Below, in pieces: positions 17,644 to 26,517 of a stretch of 39,232 bases of DNA. The notes beneath the pieces are model-generated. The model saw only the letters and a list, made by a program, of their open reading frames with translations, was not told the DNA's origin and searched no databases. How positions within the stretch are numbered: the first letter of the stretch is position 1; each line of letters opens with the position of its first letter. The position numbers and the translations under genes are program-made. The stretch is from a virus: the IMG/VR virus record IMGVR_UViG_3300025168_000216, positions 1 through 39,232 of that record; one strand, given 5' to 3'.

Positions 17644-17934
17644 ATGAAGATTAAAGAACAAGTACATTTTGATAAAAAAGAGAATAAAATCATAGTTGCA
17701 AAAACCTATGACAATCAAGATGTCTTAGATCGTGCCGAGAATTTACGTAAAGGTAAGCATGGCATGACTGGTGAGAATCGACTTGTGGGTACTATACCAA
17801 TGCACGTTATACAAACATGGTGTAAAGAGGCTGGTGTAAAATGGAGTGATCTAGAGGCCCGTAAGGAGATTGTTAGAAAAAATATTCTTAGTGGTGAATT
17901 TGATAAGCTAAGAGTTTGGAAAGGAACTTTTTAA
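17644..17934 (+). CDS. Small conserved phage protein of unknown function
   Basis: 96 residues from the ATG at 17644, chosen because GGAG (17634-17637) lies just upstream; an earlier in-frame ATG at 17632 would bury that site. The protein is basic and helical (VHFDKKENKIIVAKTYDNQD, MTGENRLVGTIPMHVIQTW, KEIVRKNILSGEFDKLRVW). I have no named family for it. It sits after the capsid terminator and before the fibre; a head or neck decoration or completion role is possible but not shown. Confidence 0.65.
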   Translation: MKIKEQVHFDKKENKIIVAKTYDNQDVLDRAENLRKGKHGMTGENRLVGTIPMHVIQTWCKEAGVKWSDLEARKEIVRKNILSGEFDKLRVWKGTF

Positions 17935-17951
17935 ATTAATGGAGTAAACGC

Positions 17952-19673
17952 ATGGCAGATACAACTACTACTACTTTCTCCCTTGTAAAGCCAGAGGTTG
18001 GTGCTTCTGCGGATACTTGGGGAACTAAACTTAACGCTCAATTAGATACAATTGATGATTTATTAGATGGTACAACAGCCATCAAACCTAATCTAACTGC
18101 TGGACAATGGGAGGTCGGAGGCACAGCGATTACTTCAACCGCAGCAGAACTTAATTATACTGATGGTGTAACAAGTGCTATTCAGACACAATTAAATACA
18201 ATTAATGCAAACAACTTTGTAACAAATGCTCGTATTGCAGACAATGCAGTAGACACAGCAGAGATAGCAGCTTCAGCAGTAGAAACTGCTAAGATTAATG
18301 ATGATGCAGTTACAGTTGCAAAATTAAACTTAATATCTACATCTAGTGTTCCTTCTTTAGAGGCAAAAGGTGATGGTAGTTCTCAGGATGGTTACATACA
18401 ATTAAACTGTTCACAGAACTCACATGGTATTAAATTAAAGAGTCCACCACATTCAGCTAATGCTAGTTACACGCTAACATTCCCTAATGATGATGGAAAT
18501 GCAAATGAAGTGTTACTTACTAATGGTTCAGGTGTCTTAGATTGGACTACAGTAGGTACAGCTTCTATAGCAGCAGATGCAATTACAGCAGCTAAAATTG
18601 CTGACGATGTTATTAATAGTGAGCATATAGTTGCAGACTCAATTGATGCAGAACATTTAGCACCAAACTCTGTAAACACAGATGCTATTATTGACGATGC
18701 GGTAACTTCAGCTCACATTGCGGCTGGTGCAGTAGACACAACAGCTTTAGGAGCAGATGCGGTAACTGGAGCAAAACTTGCAGATAATGCTTGTAATAGT
18801 GAACACTATACTGATGGAAGTGTTGACCACGTCCACCTAGCGGCAGATGCTGTAGATGGAGACAACATTGCTGATGATTCAATAAACAGCGAACACATTG
18901 CGGCAGATAGTATAGATGCTGAACACTATGCGGCTGGTTCTGTAGATGCTACAGCTCTAGGAGCGGACTGTGTGACTGCGGCAAAAATTGGTGATAACGT
19001 CTTAAATAGTGAACATTATGCGGCGGCTAGTATTGACAATGAACACCTAGCAGACAATGCGGTGGGAACAGCAGAAATAGCGGCAGATGCGGTAACAGGT
19101 GCTAAGATTGCAGACAATGCAATTAACTCTGAGCATTACACAGATGGAAGTATTGACACAGCACACATTGCTGATGACCAAATAACAGCCGCTAAACTAT
19201 CTAATTCGATGGGAGATTGTGCTTTAGGCGTTACAAAAATTGGTTTTGATGCTGGTGACCAAGTAGAGTTTAATAACAATACAGATATGCGATTTAAGGT
19301 TAATGGTAACGAAGAAATGCGACTTGAAGCTGATGGTGACTTACACGTTGATGGTGACGTAATTGCTTTCTCATCTACTATCTCAGATGCTACTTTAAAG
19401 TATGACATTAACCCTATTGACCATGCTTTAGATAAAGTAGCTCAACTTACAGGTGTTACTTATAAATACTTAAAAGATGGCATGGAGTCAGCTGGTTTAC
19501 TAGCACAGGAAGTAGAAAAAGTTATGCCTTGTGCGGTAACAGAACGCTCATTGCCATTGCACACAGGTAACGACAATAAATACAAAACACTAAACTACGA
19601 CAATCTACACGCATTGCTTATTGAGTCAATCAAGGAGCTAACTGCGAAAGTAGAGAAACTGGAGAATAAATAA
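17952..19673 (+). CDS. Tail fibre/spike with C-terminal S74 intramolecular chaperone
   Basis: 573 residues. The N-terminus ([20 protein letters not shown], residues about 8-27) is the common attachment start of phage fibres. Residues about 70-410 are degenerate 14-17-residue repeats such as DNAINSEH-x-DGSID and [11 protein letters not shown], expected to form a trimeric beta-structured shaft. Residues 478-573 form the peptidase S74 chaperone with [12 protein letters not shown]; Ser478 and Lys483 are placed like the family's autocleavage dyad. The ending is a coiled coil ([12 protein letters not shown]). The chaperone should trimerise the fibre and then be cut off. The stop overlaps the next ATG (TAATG). 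Confidence 0.85.
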   Translation: MADTTTTTFSLVKPEVGASADTWGTKLNAQLDTIDDLLDGTTAIKPNLTAGQWEVGGTAITSTAAELNYTDGVTSAIQTQLNTINANNFVTNARIADNAVDTAEIAASAVETAKINDDAVTVAKLNLISTSSVPSLEAKGDGSSQDGYIQLNCSQNSHGIKLKSPPHSANASYTLTFPNDDGNANEVLLTNGSGVLDWTTVGTASIAADAITAAKIADDVINSEHIVADSIDAEHLAPNSVNTDAIIDDAVTSAHIAAGAVDTTALGADAVTGAKLADNACNSEHYTDGSVDHVHLAADAVDGDNIADDSINSEHIAADSIDAEHYAAGSVDATALGADCVTAAKIGDNVLNSEHYAAASIDNEHLADNAVGTAEIAADAVTGAKIADNAINSEHYTDGSIDTAHIADDQITAAKLSNSMGDCALGVTKIGFDAGDQVEFNNNTDMRFKVNGNEEMRLEADGDLHVDGDVIAFSSTISDATLKYDINPIDHALDKVAQLTGVTYKYLKDGMESAGLLAQEVEKVMPCAVTERSLPLHTGNDNKYKTLNYDNLHALLIESIKELTAKVEKLENK

Positions 19674-20725
19674 TGGCAGTACAATCATCAGGTGCAGATT
19701 TATCAATGGAAGATGACATAGTTGCAGAGTTTGGCGGTTCAGCACCTCATGCTATAAGTGAATATTATGGTGGTGCTGGTCTTGTACCAGCGGGTGCAAA
19801 CGGAGATGTGCCAACTTCAGGACAAATAAAATTTAGTCAAATGTACGGTACAGTTGCAGCAACAGTATTGACAATATCATCTAGTGCTAACAACTTAAAC
19901 ATTAAAACTCTTGCAGTAGCTGCTGGTGGTGACCAAAATACGCCAGTTATCATGACAATTAATTCGGGTGTTACTATTGGATCAACTAGTCCATCTACTC
20001 CAGCTTTAATTACAGATACAGGATGGGGTTCAGGAACAACAATTAATATTACAAATAATGGTTCTATTGTTGGTTCTTCTGGTCAATCGACATCAGCTAA
20101 TCCTAGCGGCGGTGGTGGTAATGGTGGTTCGGCTTTTCAGGGTAATCATTGGCAAGGTAATGGAACAGGTCAAGCTGGTCAAGCTGGTAGTACTGGTTCT
20201 GGCTCGGCTGGAGCATCAAACAATGGTAGTCCAGCATTTACACATTCACAACCAGGTTCAAATTTATCTGTAATTTTTGATGTTGCTGGTACACGTACTG
20301 CGGGTTCAGCAGCTCAAGCAACTTTTACAGGAAATGGTGGTGGTGGTGGTGCGGGGCGTGGCCTAAGAAACCAAGTGCCACATAATCCACAAGGTTATTG
20401 GTGGGTTGGAGGTACTGGCGGTGGCGGTGGCGCTCATACTGGACAAGGTGGTCAAGGTAATAATGCTTGGAATTCAAGTTCAAATGAAGGTCAAAATGGA
20501 GGAGCAACTTCTGGAGGTTCAGGAGGCGCACGTTATCCTTCTGCTGGTAGTGGTGGTGGCACGGCTGGGCAAGGTGGTTCAGGCGGGAATTTACAATCGG
20601 CTGGTCAAGGTGGAAATTCTGGAAATTATGGATCAAATGGTGCTGGAGGTTCGGCGGGTTCAAACGGAACTGCTTCAGGACAAGCTGGTCAAGCATTAGC
20701 TGGTAATACAAGTCAAATATCTTAG
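19673..20725 (+). CDS. Glycine-rich receptor-binding adhesin candidate
   Basis: 350 residues. The N-terminus contains two related motifs, EFGGSAPHAISEYYGGAG and VPTSGQIKFSQMYG, seen at the start of many phage distal fibre proteins. From about residue 145 the sequence is mostly glycine-rich blocks (GGGGNGG, GTGGGGGAHTGQGGQG, GGSGGNLQSAGQGG) separated by short variable segments. This is the architecture of T-even gp38-type adhesins that fold as polyglycine-II sandwiches with receptor loops. It is directly coupled to the S74 fibre gene. The adhesin call is inference from architecture. Confidence 0.6.
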   Translation: MAVQSSGADLSMEDDIVAEFGGSAPHAISEYYGGAGLVPAGANGDVPTSGQIKFSQMYGTVAATVLTISSSANNLNIKTLAVAAGGDQNTPVIMTINSGVTIGSTSPSTPALITDTGWGSGTTINITNNGSIVGSSGQSTSANPSGGGGNGGSAFQGNHWQGNGTGQAGQAGSTGSGSAGASNNGSPAFTHSQPGSNLSVIFDVAGTRTAGSAAQATFTGNGGGGGAGRGLRNQVPHNPQGYWWVGGTGGGGGAHTGQGGQGNNAWNSSSNEGQNGGATSGGSGGARYPSAGSGGGTAGQGGSGGNLQSAGQGGNSGNYGSNGAGGSAGSNGTASGQAGQALAGNTSQIS

Positions 20726-20734
20726 GAGTATAAA

Positions 20735-21223
20735 ATGGAATTAAAAGCAAGAAGAGTTCATGGAAATCAGTTTACTGCTGAAGATACGATTGAACTAAAA
20801 TTTACATACACAGGTGACTTACTCAGTTGTGTTCAGCACATTGAAAAAGTTTCTGGCGTAGATGTTACACATGGTGGTGGAGCAAGTGCCGACACACCTT
20901 TACATTACAAGGCAACAGCAGTAGATGCAGATAGTGATGGTATTATTGATTACAGTTCATCTATGATGCAAATTGTACAAGCTAGTAAAGGTACTTCAGT
21001 AATTAAAATTGTCGCAAATTCAATATTAAAATCTGAAGTAGATGCTTGGGAAACAGCACACGCTTCATGGGTTACTGATTATTGTACAGATACAAGTTTG
21101 GCTGATGGTTTTGTTCAAAGAGTAGTGGCAGATGGCGCACCTACAGAACCAGCATATCCAAGTGCTAAAGAAGAAAAATCTGGTAACATTACATTAGTAT
21201 GGGGTGACGATACGTTTGTGTAA
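20735..21223 (+). CDS. Fibre-associated protein of unknown function
   Basis: 162 residues, soluble and acidic, starting ELKARRVHGNQFTAEDTIEL after a good AGGAG site. A beta-rich N-terminal half carries VTHGGGASADTPLHYKATAV; the C-terminal half has a helix (SEVDAWETAHASWVTDYC) and an acidic end. I recognise no family. It lies between the glycine-rich adhesin and the oxygenase cassette, so a fibre chaperone or a small distal fibre component is possible. Confidence is in the gene, not the role. Confidence 0.6.
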   Translation: MELKARRVHGNQFTAEDTIELKFTYTGDLLSCVQHIEKVSGVDVTHGGGASADTPLHYKATAVDADSDGIIDYSSSMMQIVQASKGTSVIKIVANSILKSEVDAWETAHASWVTDYCTDTSLADGFVQRVVADGAPTEPAYPSAKEEKSGNITLVWGDDTFV

Positions 21224-21253
21224 TTAAGCAAGAAATAACTAAGGGAGGTAGTT

Positions 21254-21811
21254 ATGTTAGATGTTTTAATACAAAAAGGTTCTATAATAACTGTACCTGA
21301 TTTTTTAGACAGTTATAAGAATCTAGACAGTAAAAAAGATAAGTACGAATATAGTCCTACATATCAGCCAAACTCTATTGATTATGGTAATAGGTTTCAG
21401 GCTACGCCTTGTTACGAAACTGCTAATCTAGAAGATGTAGACAGTAAAATAAATACATCTATCTTAAAACAACTTAACGCATTATTTGACAAAGAAATAA
21501 TTAATTTTCATTGCCGATTAAGATGTACAAAAACTAGTGAGTTAAGACGATCTCCTCAATATAAAGACAGCAATATTGCCATGATACATACAGATACTGA
21601 CAATTTTGCTGGTGTATTGCCTTTTGCACAATCATTTACAGGTGGTACAGCTTTTTTTGAACACAGTTGGGATAAGTTTCCTGACATCTATTATGGTGCA
21701 TACCCAAACAGATTAGTTTTGTACAGAGGCAAAAGAAACCATGCGGCCTGTCAAGATTTTACTTTTGAAGATAGATTTGCATTAATTTTATTTTTTGATT
21801 TAGCTAAATGA
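21254..21811 (+). CDS. 2OG/Fe(II)-oxygenase-like protein (DUF6445-like)
   Basis: 185 residues. IHTDTD places a His-x-Asp pair at H112/D114, and LVLYRGKRNHAACQDF gives a distal His at 163 with Arg174 downstream; together these form the usual facial triad plus 2-oxoglutarate-binding arginine. The ending RFALILFFDL is the last strand of the double-stranded beta helix. The motif pattern resembles DUF6445 proteins. The substrate is unknown. The start has AGGGAGG. It is the first gene of a five-gene run joined by 4-nt overlaps. Confidence 0.65.
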   Translation: MLDVLIQKGSIITVPDFLDSYKNLDSKKDKYEYSPTYQPNSIDYGNRFQATPCYETANLEDVDSKINTSILKQLNALFDKEIINFHCRLRCTKTSELRRSPQYKDSNIAMIHTDTDNFAGVLPFAQSFTGGTAFFEHSWDKFPDIYYGAYPNRLVLYRGKRNHAACQDFTFEDRFALILFFDLAK

Positions 21812-22386
21812 AAAATCTTTGGTGGTTAATGCCTAACGGTGTGACTGACGATGAAGTGAAAAACATTGTTACGATAGGCAACAATAATAAATTAGAAGAT
21901 GGCACTATTGGATATGGTGGTAAGAAAGGCGAATTAGACAAAACAGTAAGAAGTGCTAAACGCTACTTTTTAGACGGTAAAGAACACAGAGAGGTCTTTG
22001 AATTAATATGGGGTTTAGTTTCACCAATCAATAAATCGCAATTTAATTTTGATATTAAATCAGTAGAAGATATTCAATACACAGTTTATGATGCAGATGA
22101 CAAAGGTCATTACGATTGGCACATAGATACTTTTTGGTGCAATCCAGATGATAAGCCTTACTACACAAGAAAAATAACTATTGTTATTCAGCTATCTGAC
22201 TCAGAGGATTATGAAGGTGGTGACTTTGAGATAAACAATGCTGAATGGGAACAGTTTACAGAAGGTGCTAGACAAAAAGGTGCAGTAATAATTCTTCCAG
22301 CTTTTATAGAACACAGAGTAACGCCAGTAACAAAAGGGGTTAGAAAATCTTTAGTTGCCTGGATAGATGGAGAAAATTTTAGATGA
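21808..22386 (+). CDS. 2OG/Fe(II)-dependent oxygenase (prolyl-4-hydroxylase-like)
   Basis: 192 residues. The core reads HYDWHIDTFW (H105, D107), a strand pair RKITIVIQLS and YEGGDFEI, then GAVIILPAFIEHRVTPV (H169) and VRKSLVAWIDG (R179), the complete signature of the P4H-type superfamily. It should hydroxylate a protein or small molecule using 2-oxoglutarate and O2 in the cytoplasm. Related genes are frequent in marine phages. It is coupled to its neighbours by ATGA overlaps at both ends, so it is probably co-translated with the other oxygenases. Confidence 0.85.
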   Translation: MKNLWWLMPNGVTDDEVKNIVTIGNNNKLEDGTIGYGGKKGELDKTVRSAKRYFLDGKEHREVFELIWGLVSPINKSQFNFDIKSVEDIQYTVYDADDKGHYDWHIDTFWCNPDDKPYYTRKITIVIQLSDSEDYEGGDFEINNAEWEQFTEGARQKGAVIILPAFIEHRVTPVTKGVRKSLVAWIDGENFR

Positions 22387-22970
22387 CTTTTAAAACACAA
22401 GGATATGAAGTTGTGCCAGATGCTATTCCTATTGAAATAGTAAATTTTCTTTATGAGTATTTTTTACGAAAACGAGATGTTGTAAGAATATTGTACGATA
22501 CTAAATACGTGCAAACTCATCCTACGCACATGATAGGTAGTTGGGAGGATGAACAAATTCCAAATACATATTCACACTATGGTGACATTGCTATGGATAC
22601 ATTGTTAGCAAATGCTTTGCCAATAGTAGAAACTATTACAAAAATGCGATTAATACCAGCTTACTCCTATGCTCGTATATATAAAAAAGGTGATGTATTA
22701 GTTGCACACGTAGATCGGCCTGAGTGTGAAATTTCTACAACTCTGTTTCTTGGTGGTGATGAGTGGGAAATATATTTAGAAGGTAAAGCAATTCTGCCAA
22801 AAGTTGGCGAGATGATTATATATAAAGGATGTGATTTAGTGCATTGGAGAGATGCCTTTGAAGGTGAAAAATGTGTGCAAGTTTTTTTACACTATGTTCC
22901 TTACACAAAAAATGCTAAATTTTATGATGGCAGAGAAATGTTAGGTTTACCAATGGAGTTTATGAAATGA
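22383..22970 (+). CDS. 2OG/Fe(II)-dependent oxygenase
   Basis: 195 residues. YSYARIYKKGDVLVAHVDRPECE supplies H109 and D111, EISTTLFLGGDEWEIYL forms the following strands, and GEMIIYKGCDLVHWRD supplies the distal H154. The usual arginine about ten residues later is not obvious: the corresponding strand reads EKCVQVFLHYV, with Lys in the area, so cosubstrate contacts may differ. The protein carries an N-terminal helical part (VNFLYEYFLRKRDVVR). It is the third member of the overlapping cassette. The substrate is unknown. Confidence 0.8.
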   Translation: MTFKTQGYEVVPDAIPIEIVNFLYEYFLRKRDVVRILYDTKYVQTHPTHMIGSWEDEQIPNTYSHYGDIAMDTLLANALPIVETITKMRLIPAYSYARIYKKGDVLVAHVDRPECEISTTLFLGGDEWEIYLEGKAILPKVGEMIIYKGCDLVHWRDAFEGEKCVQVFLHYVPYTKNAKFYDGREMLGLPMEFMK

Positions 22971-23680
22971 AAACAACAACTATTTATTGGTGTTATGGAA
23001 ACCCACATCAAATTAAAGCAAAAGCACCTACACCTGTATTAGCACATTATTTTGCAAGTGACAAGAAAGTGCATAAAACACCAGCGCAAGATTTAGATTA
23101 CATTCGATGTCCTTCATTTAGGTCAGCGTATACAAATACGTTTGCCTTAAGATACATACATGATTACAAATTAGAAATAAACAATGGTAAATTAAGTAGT
23201 AATGATTTTAATCAAGAATTTTATGACCTTCATGTTAGAGTTCGCAATCTAGATGCACACGAAGTTTCTATAGAATCACCTTATATATTTGTTGCTGAAG
23301 ATGATGATATGGAAATGGAATACAGACACTCAGCTATGGAAAATAATGCTTTTAACAAATCTGCTATATTAATTATTGGTGACATCAATATTGGTAAGTA
23401 CGTAAGAGGTACAGAATGTGCGTTTCATATGCGAGAAAATAAAATGGAAATTAAAGAAGATGACGTTTACGCTTACGTTAAATTTAGAACAGATAAAAAA
23501 ATAGTATTAAAACAATTTTTATGGAAACCTGAAATAACTGAACCAGCAAACACAGCAATTAATGGTATTACCTTGTTTAGAAAAAGAATTTTTAAACCTT
23601 TAGATTGGTATTATAAAAAACAACAGGCGTTTAAGGTTAAAGAAAGAACTTTAAAAATGATTAAGGAGAATTTGTTATGA
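22967..23680 (+). CDS. Unknown protein inside the oxygenase cassette
   Basis: 237 residues starting TTTIYWCYGNPHQIKAKAP, with no signal peptide or membrane segment. Strand-rich segments (YIFVAEDDDMEMEYRH, SAILIIGDINIGKYVRG) lie in the middle and a basic helical end follows (KPLDWYYKKQQAFKVKERT). I do not recognise it and see no HxD...H triad. 4-nt overlaps with oxygenase genes on both sides mean it is made together with them, perhaps as substrate, adaptor or partner enzyme. The H-x-x-D/E-rich middle could bind metal; this is speculation. Confidence 0.6.
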   Translation: MKTTTIYWCYGNPHQIKAKAPTPVLAHYFASDKKVHKTPAQDLDYIRCPSFRSAYTNTFALRYIHDYKLEINNGKLSSNDFNQEFYDLHVRVRNLDAHEVSIESPYIFVAEDDDMEMEYRHSAMENNAFNKSAILIIGDINIGKYVRGTECAFHMRENKMEIKEDDVYAYVKFRTDKKIVLKQFLWKPEITEPANTAINGITLFRKRIFKPLDWYYKKQQAFKVKERTLKMIKENLL

Positions 23681-24294
23681 TTATTAATGTACATACTGAA
23701 CCATTTCATTACATTACAGTAACAGATATATGGACAAAAACTGAATACAACGAAATATTAGCAGAGATGCAATACTTGGAAAGTAAAGGATATTTCAAAG
23801 ATGCGGAAGATACTGGGACAGCAACAGATGAAAATCATGAAGCACTAAAGAAAAACAAAGCTCAATGGATTGATCACGTATATCAAGATAGAAAATATTC
23901 AGACATACTAAAACACAACAGAAAAATATTTGATGTTCTACAACAAGAAATAGTAAATGAATCTTGGTTTTTTAAATTACTTGAATTTGATTTAGATACA
24001 ACATTAGTATCTTATTACGAAAATTCTGATTATTATAAGTCACATCAAGACAAAGCAAAAGTTACTGGCTTGTCATGGTTTTTTAGTAAACCGCAAAAAT
24101 TTGCTGGTGGTGATTTAATTTTTACAGATTTTGATTTGCGTTTTCCAGTTGCAACTGATATTCTTATCTTATTTCCTTCTAACATAAAACATGAAGTTAC
24201 TGAAATTCGTATGAGCAAAGCAACACAAGGAAAGCAATTAGGCAGATATGCAATGAATCAATTTTTATGTTTTACTGGTAAAGAATATGAGTAG
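23677..24294 (+). CDS. 2OG/Fe(II)-dependent oxygenase
   Basis: 205 residues with the full triad: YYKSHQDKAKVTG (H123, D125), SKPQKFAGGDLIFTDFD, DILILFPSNIKHEVTEI (H172), and LGRYAMNQFLCF with R190 for 2-oxoglutarate. FAGGDL after the first strand pair is a typical family turn. It is the last of four oxygenase-like genes and its stop overlaps the first exported-protein gene by 8 nt (ATGAGTAG). AAGGAG precedes the start inside the previous gene. The target may be a phage surface protein or a host protein; the sequence does not say. Confidence 0.8.
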   Translation: MIINVHTEPFHYITVTDIWTKTEYNEILAEMQYLESKGYFKDAEDTGTATDENHEALKKNKAQWIDHVYQDRKYSDILKHNRKIFDVLQQEIVNESWFFKLLEFDLDTTLVSYYENSDYYKSHQDKAKVTGLSWFFSKPQKFAGGDLIFTDFDLRFPVATDILILFPSNIKHEVTEIRMSKATQGKQLGRYAMNQFLCFTGKEYE

Positions 24295-24856
24295 AAAGAT
24301 TAACAACACAATTGCCTTTGGCATAGTAGCTACTTTTCTTATACTGTCTTTCTCAGCTATGGCAGATGAAAGCACGATTACGCAAAACACTACATCTACA
24401 GTAACAACTGATGGCAACATGGTGACTACCGTAAAATCGCCACCGCCATCGGCCATATCGCCAAACGTAGGTGGTAACAACTCAGATTTATGTACAATCT
24501 CATCTAGTGGTGCAATGGGTACACAGATATTTTCATTGAGTTTAGGTGCTACATATACTGAGTCTAATTGCCTTAGACTAAAAAACGCAAAAACTCTTTA
24601 CGATTTTGGTATGAAAGTAGCGGCAGTCTCGTTATTATGCGCTGATCCTTCTGGGGAAATTCATAGGGCGATGGCTATGGCGGGGACTCCCTGTCCGTAT
24701 TTTGGTAAAATTGGGAAGGAGGCAACTGAAGCCTGGGCGGTTCACACCGAAGATATACCAGTACCAAGTAAAGATTTGCAAAAAACAACTGAGGAAAAAA
24801 GAGATGATGTCATTAAGATTATGGGCGGTCTTGCTACTGCTTTCTTGTTCTTCTAG
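24287..24856 (+). CDS. Exported protein, conserved marine-phage type, unknown function
   Basis: 189 residues. A signal peptide is clear: basic start SRKINN, hydrophobic core, and likely cleavage after FSAMA at residue about 26. The mature part begins with Thr-rich repeats (TTSTVTTDGNMVTT) followed by SPPPSAISPNVGGNNSDLC, four further cysteines, and AMAMAGTPCPYFGKIGKEA, which I associate with an uncharacterised protein of many marine phages. The C-terminus IMGGLATAFLFF is hydrophobic and may anchor it. Even cysteine number suggests disulfides in the periplasm. It is the first of five consecutive exported products. Confidence 0.65.
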   Translation: MSRKINNTIAFGIVATFLILSFSAMADESTITQNTTSTVTTDGNMVTTVKSPPPSAISPNVGGNNSDLCTISSSGAMGTQIFSLSLGATYTESNCLRLKNAKTLYDFGMKVAAVSLLCADPSGEIHRAMAMAGTPCPYFGKIGKEATEAWAVHTEDIPVPSKDLQKTTEEKRDDVIKIMGGLATAFLFF

Positions 24857-25667
24857 CGTACACGCTTACACATTTGGATACACACCTAACGTAGCTATTA
24901 CTGGCTTAGAATGGACAATGACTCCTACCTATCTTGGTACTAATGGTATTGGTGGTATGGATATATCAGGAGTAACTTACAAGTACACACCTATCAAAAA
25001 CAAAGCTGATGACTATGTTGTTACATTAGAAAACGACAAAGTTGGTGGTGGTTACGTTTTTCAAGATAAACAAGACTGGTCACAACGAGAAGGTGGTACT
25101 GAAATTAGAAGAACCATAGCTTTGCCTTATACACCTATTGCAGTTTTTGGCGATGGTAGGCTCAAGCAAGAAGGTAGTGGCAGTATAGAAGGTGCTGATG
25201 TAAGGTACATCTACAGATTCGATCCTTGCTTTGATCCACAATCTAATCCTAGTTGTCCTGGTTACGTAAAACCTAAACCACCAAAACTTCCCGACATTCC
25301 TGATTATGATGCATTACAGGATGAGTCTGTAGAGATTGCACAAAAAGAAACGGATCGTGAATTATTAGATTCAGATCAAGCAGAGAAAGATGAAGATGAA
25401 GAAGAGAAAGAAGAATCATTAGAATTTATGTTAGCTGATGTCGAGAACGCTCTTACTATTGCTAATGAGATAGCACAGTCTGTAATACTTGAACAATTAA
25501 ACCAAGTTACTAACTTAACTAATTATTACGTGTCTACTATACCTGACAATTACTACCCTGATGCGGTGGCTTTACAAGGTGGTACTATCGTGGATAATAG
25601 GAGGGCATTAAGGAGCTTATCGCAAGATGCGAGAATGAATAAAATGATAGAGGAGCAATACAAATGA
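24804..25667 (+). CDS. Exported acidic protein with signal peptide
   Basis: The start at 24804 (MMSLRLWAVLLLLSCSSSVHA) is preferred over an upstream in-frame ATG at 24702, because it has GAGG about 9 nt upstream and gives a clean signal peptide cleaved near residue 21. The 287-residue product overlaps the previous gene by 53 nt. The mature part has an N-terminal beta-rich domain, a Cys pair (PCFDPQSNPSC), a Pro-rich hinge (KPKPPKLPDIPDYD), a very acidic stretch (about residues 180-200), and a helical end. Function is unknown. It could be an envelope-spanning protein with a flexible linker, which is inference. Confidence 0.65.
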   Translation: MMSLRLWAVLLLLSCSSSVHAYTFGYTPNVAITGLEWTMTPTYLGTNGIGGMDISGVTYKYTPIKNKADDYVVTLENDKVGGGYVFQDKQDWSQREGGTEIRRTIALPYTPIAVFGDGRLKQEGSGSIEGADVRYIYRFDPCFDPQSNPSCPGYVKPKPPKLPDIPDYDALQDESVEIAQKETDRELLDSDQAEKDEDEEEKEESLEFMLADVENALTIANEIAQSVILEQLNQVTNLTNYYVSTIPDNYYPDAVALQGGTIVDNRRALRSLSQDARMNKMIEEQYK

Positions 25668-26155
25668 AAAAACTTTTAATAGCAATGAGTTTAATACTTG
25701 GTGCAACACCAGTTTTGTCGGCAGACATTGATGGCACAGTTGAGTCCAGATGCAATATTGCGGTGACAGAACCAGGAAAATATGGAAACCCAAATGCGTA
25801 TACACTTACAACGCTACCAAGTAGTGGTGGACAAGTGCCTATCATTAGATTCGATACTACACTAGCTAATGCTTATTATGCACAGGTTAGTTATCCTACT
25901 AGCTTTACTGTAAGTCCATCATTGTCTGACAATGTAACGTGGACTGGTGCTGTAACTGTTAAAGCTACTGGAGAGTCTGGGATGTCAGGATACCAAACTG
26001 CTAGTACGGAATCAGGCTCAATGCGACAATACGATCTAACAGTTGTCGGTGCAGTATGGCTACAAAGTACGTCTGTTGCGACATATGGCGGTAATAGAGC
26101 TTTTCCAGGAGGCACGTATAAAAGTGTTGTTTTAGCTCAATGCGTAGCGCAGTAG
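25664..26155 (+). CDS. Exported beta-rich protein (pilin-like in outline)
   Basis: 163 residues with signal peptide MKKLLIAMSLILGATPVLSA. The mature part is short beta strands rich in Thr, Ser and Gly, with one Cys near its start (VESRCNIAV) and one near its end (VVLAQCVAQ), and a last strand pattern GTYKSVVLAQC that recalls secreted fimbrial or spore-coat-U-type subunits. That resemblance is only in outline and I do not claim family membership. It starts with a 4-nt overlap after the acidic exported protein and overlaps the next gene by 16 nt. Confidence 0.65.
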   Translation: MKKLLIAMSLILGATPVLSADIDGTVESRCNIAVTEPGKYGNPNAYTLTTLPSSGGQVPIIRFDTTLANAYYAQVSYPTSFTVSPSLSDNVTWTGAVTVKATGESGMSGYQTASTESGSMRQYDLTVVGAVWLQSTSVATYGGNRAFPGGTYKSVVLAQCVAQ

Positions 26156-26517
26156 CATTATGTTTATTACTGTTTAATTACACAGTACATAGTCACGAGC
26201 AAACTCCAACGTATCCTACTTGGAAAGTAAGTGGAGTAGATGGAATAAAGAAGACTAACATTAGGCTATGGAATAAAAGACCTAATGTTGAGTATTATGA
26301 GATAGGAGTATTTAAAGAAGACTTAAAGACACCGATACCTTTTGTTACAGCTTATAAGATTGTGCCACTAGGTTATTTAAAAGAAGTAAAGTTTGATGTT
26401 TACATCAGAGAAAGTAACATTAAGGATGCTAGATACGTTTGTTCATTGTCTAAATTAAGGAGTAAAGATATGAGTAAGACTTTAGTAGCTACTAGAATAT
26501 GTTCAAAATTCAAATAA
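26140..26517 (+). CDS. Exported beta-sandwich-like protein (periplasmic chaperone-like in outline)
   Basis: 125 residues. The signal peptide RSAVALCLLLFNYTVHS is cleaved before HEQTP. The mature protein has NIRLWNKRPNVEYYEIGVF and TPIPFVTAYKIVPLGYLKEVKFDVYI, a strand order like the first domain of periplasmic pilus chaperones (surface-strand Trp/Asn motif, then Pro-Gly turn and alternating hydrophobics), but half their usual length and without the second domain. Two Cys are near the C-terminus. It overlaps both neighbours (16 and 19 nt). The chaperone idea is speculative. Confidence 0.6.
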   Translation: MRSAVALCLLLFNYTVHSHEQTPTYPTWKVSGVDGIKKTNIRLWNKRPNVEYYEIGVFKEDLKTPIPFVTAYKIVPLGYLKEVKFDVYIRESNIKDARYVCSLSKLRSKDMSKTLVATRICSKFK

